Source: Entrophospora sp. SA101 (lineage: Eukaryota; Glomeromycota; Glomeromycetes; Entrophosporales; Entrophosporaceae). Taken from it: a stretch of DNA of 18,130 nucleotides. The notes beneath the pieces were generated by a model. That model was not told the origin of the DNA. It saw nothing but the letters and a program-made list of their open reading frames with translations, and did not search any database. The translations under genes and the position numbers were made by a program. The DNA lies in the NCBI GenBank assembly GCA_958430865.1, contig CAUDNR010001210.1:1-18130 (forward strand), given 5' to 3'. Positions 16,882 through 18,130 of the stretch are shown here, piece after piece (within the stretch, counting starts at the first letter, position 1; every line of letters starts with the position of its first letter).

Positions 16882-18021
16882 ATGTCTTCACAAACTTTAC
16901 ATCCTAAACAAGATGCTGTCAATAAATTCTTAACTGTTCTAAAGGATTTTAGAAAAGATGAAACACGAGTTAACAATACTCTTGGTTTTACTCCTGTAAG
17001 TAATGTTCTTAATTAGTTAAACCCCAACAATTTCTTTCCTCGTTTTACTTATTGTTCTCACCTTTTCCGAATAAAAAAAAAGTTTGATAAAAAGCAGCTT
17101 AAACAAGCAACTGTTATGGCTTCCGAATTAATGATTGTAGCCAATGAAAACCCTAATGACCCAATTGAAAATGTTTTAAAAGTTGCTCAAGAAAAAACTA
17201 AAACAAATGATCCAGAACTTGTTCATTGGGCTCTTATGATCTTTATATCTCATCATCCAAGTGCACGTTCTGGTCAATTGCATATCCCACCATTAACCAA
17301 ACATACCCCTCATAACTCTGTTCCTAAACAACAACTTAATGTCTTGGCTCCAGGTCCTGCTATCTTTGGCAGTGGTGGATTAACAGCTGCTGCTGGTCAA
17401 CAACAACAAGAATCCCTAATTCAAAATATTAATGAAGCTGAATTTGCTATAAATTTCTGGCATGAAGATCCAAATTTTAATGAACATCATGAACATTGGC
17501 ACATTGTCTATCCTGGTGAGGGTGTTCCTGATCCTAGTAATCCAAAAAACTTCATTCAAAAAGATTGACAAGGCGAACTTTTTATCTATATGCATCGTCA
17601 AATGTTAGCAAGGTAATATAAATAAATACAATAAATATAAATGTATAAATAAATTTTGGGGTAATGAATAATAATACGTTGTATTAAAAATATCCATTTT
17701 TAGACATGATGCAGAAAGAGCTGCTTTAGGAATTTCTCTTGTCAATCCATTAGACAATTTTGATGAACCAATTCCGGAAGTGTACAATCCGAGTGGAAAT
17801 CTAGTTGACAGTGATCATACACCATTTGCAACTCGTCCTTCTGGATTACGTATAGGTGACTTGGGTGAGGGGATGACAGTTGCTGAATTGAAACAAATTG
17901 AAGCAAATATTAAAGCAGCTATTAAGAAAGGTCAATTTAAAGATGGTTCTGTCATTACACCTGATCTACTAGGCAAGACACTTGAATCCTCATATTCAGG
18001 AAATTATCAAGAATGGGAAAA
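16882..18021 (+). pseudogene. hemocyanin/phenoloxidase-like gene with an in-frame TGA, partial
   Basis: Exons 16882-16995, 17083-17612 and 17704-~18021 join with GT-AG introns of 87 and 91 nt. The N-terminal helical hemocyanin domain shows PELVHWALMIFISHHPSA and LHIPPL. The copper-A site is present: the EHHEHWHIVYP motif with ligands H174 and H178, and YMH with the third ligand, H209. LARHDAERAALGISL follows. Codon 200 is TGA (17566-17568) exactly where the family motif D-R-x-G-E-L-F needs Arg; coding resumes at once in frame as QGELFIYMHRQMLA. A C-to-T change in CGA explains it. Product if translated: 199 residues with an incomplete copper site. Similarity fades after SSYSGNYQEW (about 18015) and no copper-B His pair is visible. 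Splicing at GTACAT (18022) to exons beyond the window is possible. Confidence 0.78.
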
Positions 18022-18130
18022 GTACATATGGTTGGCTCGGTCTAAAGACCTCATATTGCTGCGCCACACGCTCAAATTTCAAAAATTGCGATTTCATGAT
18101 TCGTTCAAAAATGCAATAAAAACTTTTCAA
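18022..18130. other. window-end segment with a sharp composition change
   Basis: The first ~55 bases are much more GC-rich than the gene before them. They contain GGTCTAAAGACC, a 12-nt inverted repeat. The opposite strand has TGGCGCAGC, which resembles a polymerase III A box of tRNA-derived short retroelements. This is either the start of an intron, an inserted repeat, or a diverged exon (the frame VHMVGSV follows a +1 shift). It is not resolvable within the window. Confidence 0.3.

Noticed and set aside
17416..17787. Minus-strand frames over the hemocyanin-like exons
   Set aside because: They are antisense shadows of recognised exons and an intron.
18022..18100. tRNA gene on the minus strand (TGGCGCAGC A-box-like string)
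   Set aside because: The D-arm and acceptor stem do not pair and no B box follows; at best a repeat remnant.
1..18130. CRISPR array, toxin-antitoxin pair, phage or bacterial defence operon
   Set aside because: No regularly spaced repeats, no ribosome-binding-site-led gene clusters, and spliced eukaryotic genes throughout.

Overview
The window looks like nuclear DNA of an AT-rich, transposon-rich filamentous fungus. A Rhizophagus-type arbuscular mycorrhizal fungus (Glomeromycotina) is my best guess, but this is an inference. It rests on the very high A+T content, many short GT-AG introns (74-113 nt in one gene), a eukaryotic HGH1 gene, an arthropod-type hemocyanin-like gene, a class I RNase III, and many decayed transposon genes. 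No rRNA, confident tRNA, CRISPR array or bacterial operon was seen.

Layout. 1-~2240: the 3' end of an LTR retrotransposon (polypurine tract, then an LTR starting TGTGAGACAG). A 1202-bp DNA transposon (184-1385, 32-bp terminal inverted repeats, perfect 8-bp target duplication) is nested in the LTR. 2680-4550 (+): a nine-exon HGH1 gene of 389 codons, the eEF2-folding chaperone family. 4726-4859: a perfect 67-bp tandem duplication. 5165-8135: a transposon graveyard with a Cys-rich fragment, a frameshifted transposase-like pseudogene (+), and a second unit bounded by 29-bp inverted repeats that carries a frameshifted minus-strand gene. 8315-8562: a CCAAT-containing repeated box and an 84-nt foldback. 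8738-9262 (+): an intronless Asn/Gln-rich, prion-like protein. 9263-12107: mostly gene-free. 12108-13379 (-): an intronless RNase III with two dsRNA-binding domains and intact catalytic residues. 13700-16436: small unrecognised coding fragments, a CG-rich palindrome with a second copy of the CCAAT box, and a broken hAT transposase with a BED zinc finger. 16882-window end (+): a hemocyanin/phenoloxidase-like gene broken by an in-frame TGA where the family has Arg.

Functionally, HGH1 (translation-factor folding) and the RNase III (dsRNA processing) are the two genes that look intact and recognisable. The N/Q-rich protein is intact but unknown. I see no operon-like link between them. The strongest biological stories are the RNase III gene, intronless in an intron-rich neighbourhood, the single-codon inactivation of the hemocyanin-like gene, and the nested transposon with exact boundaries. 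No clear new multi-gene system was found.
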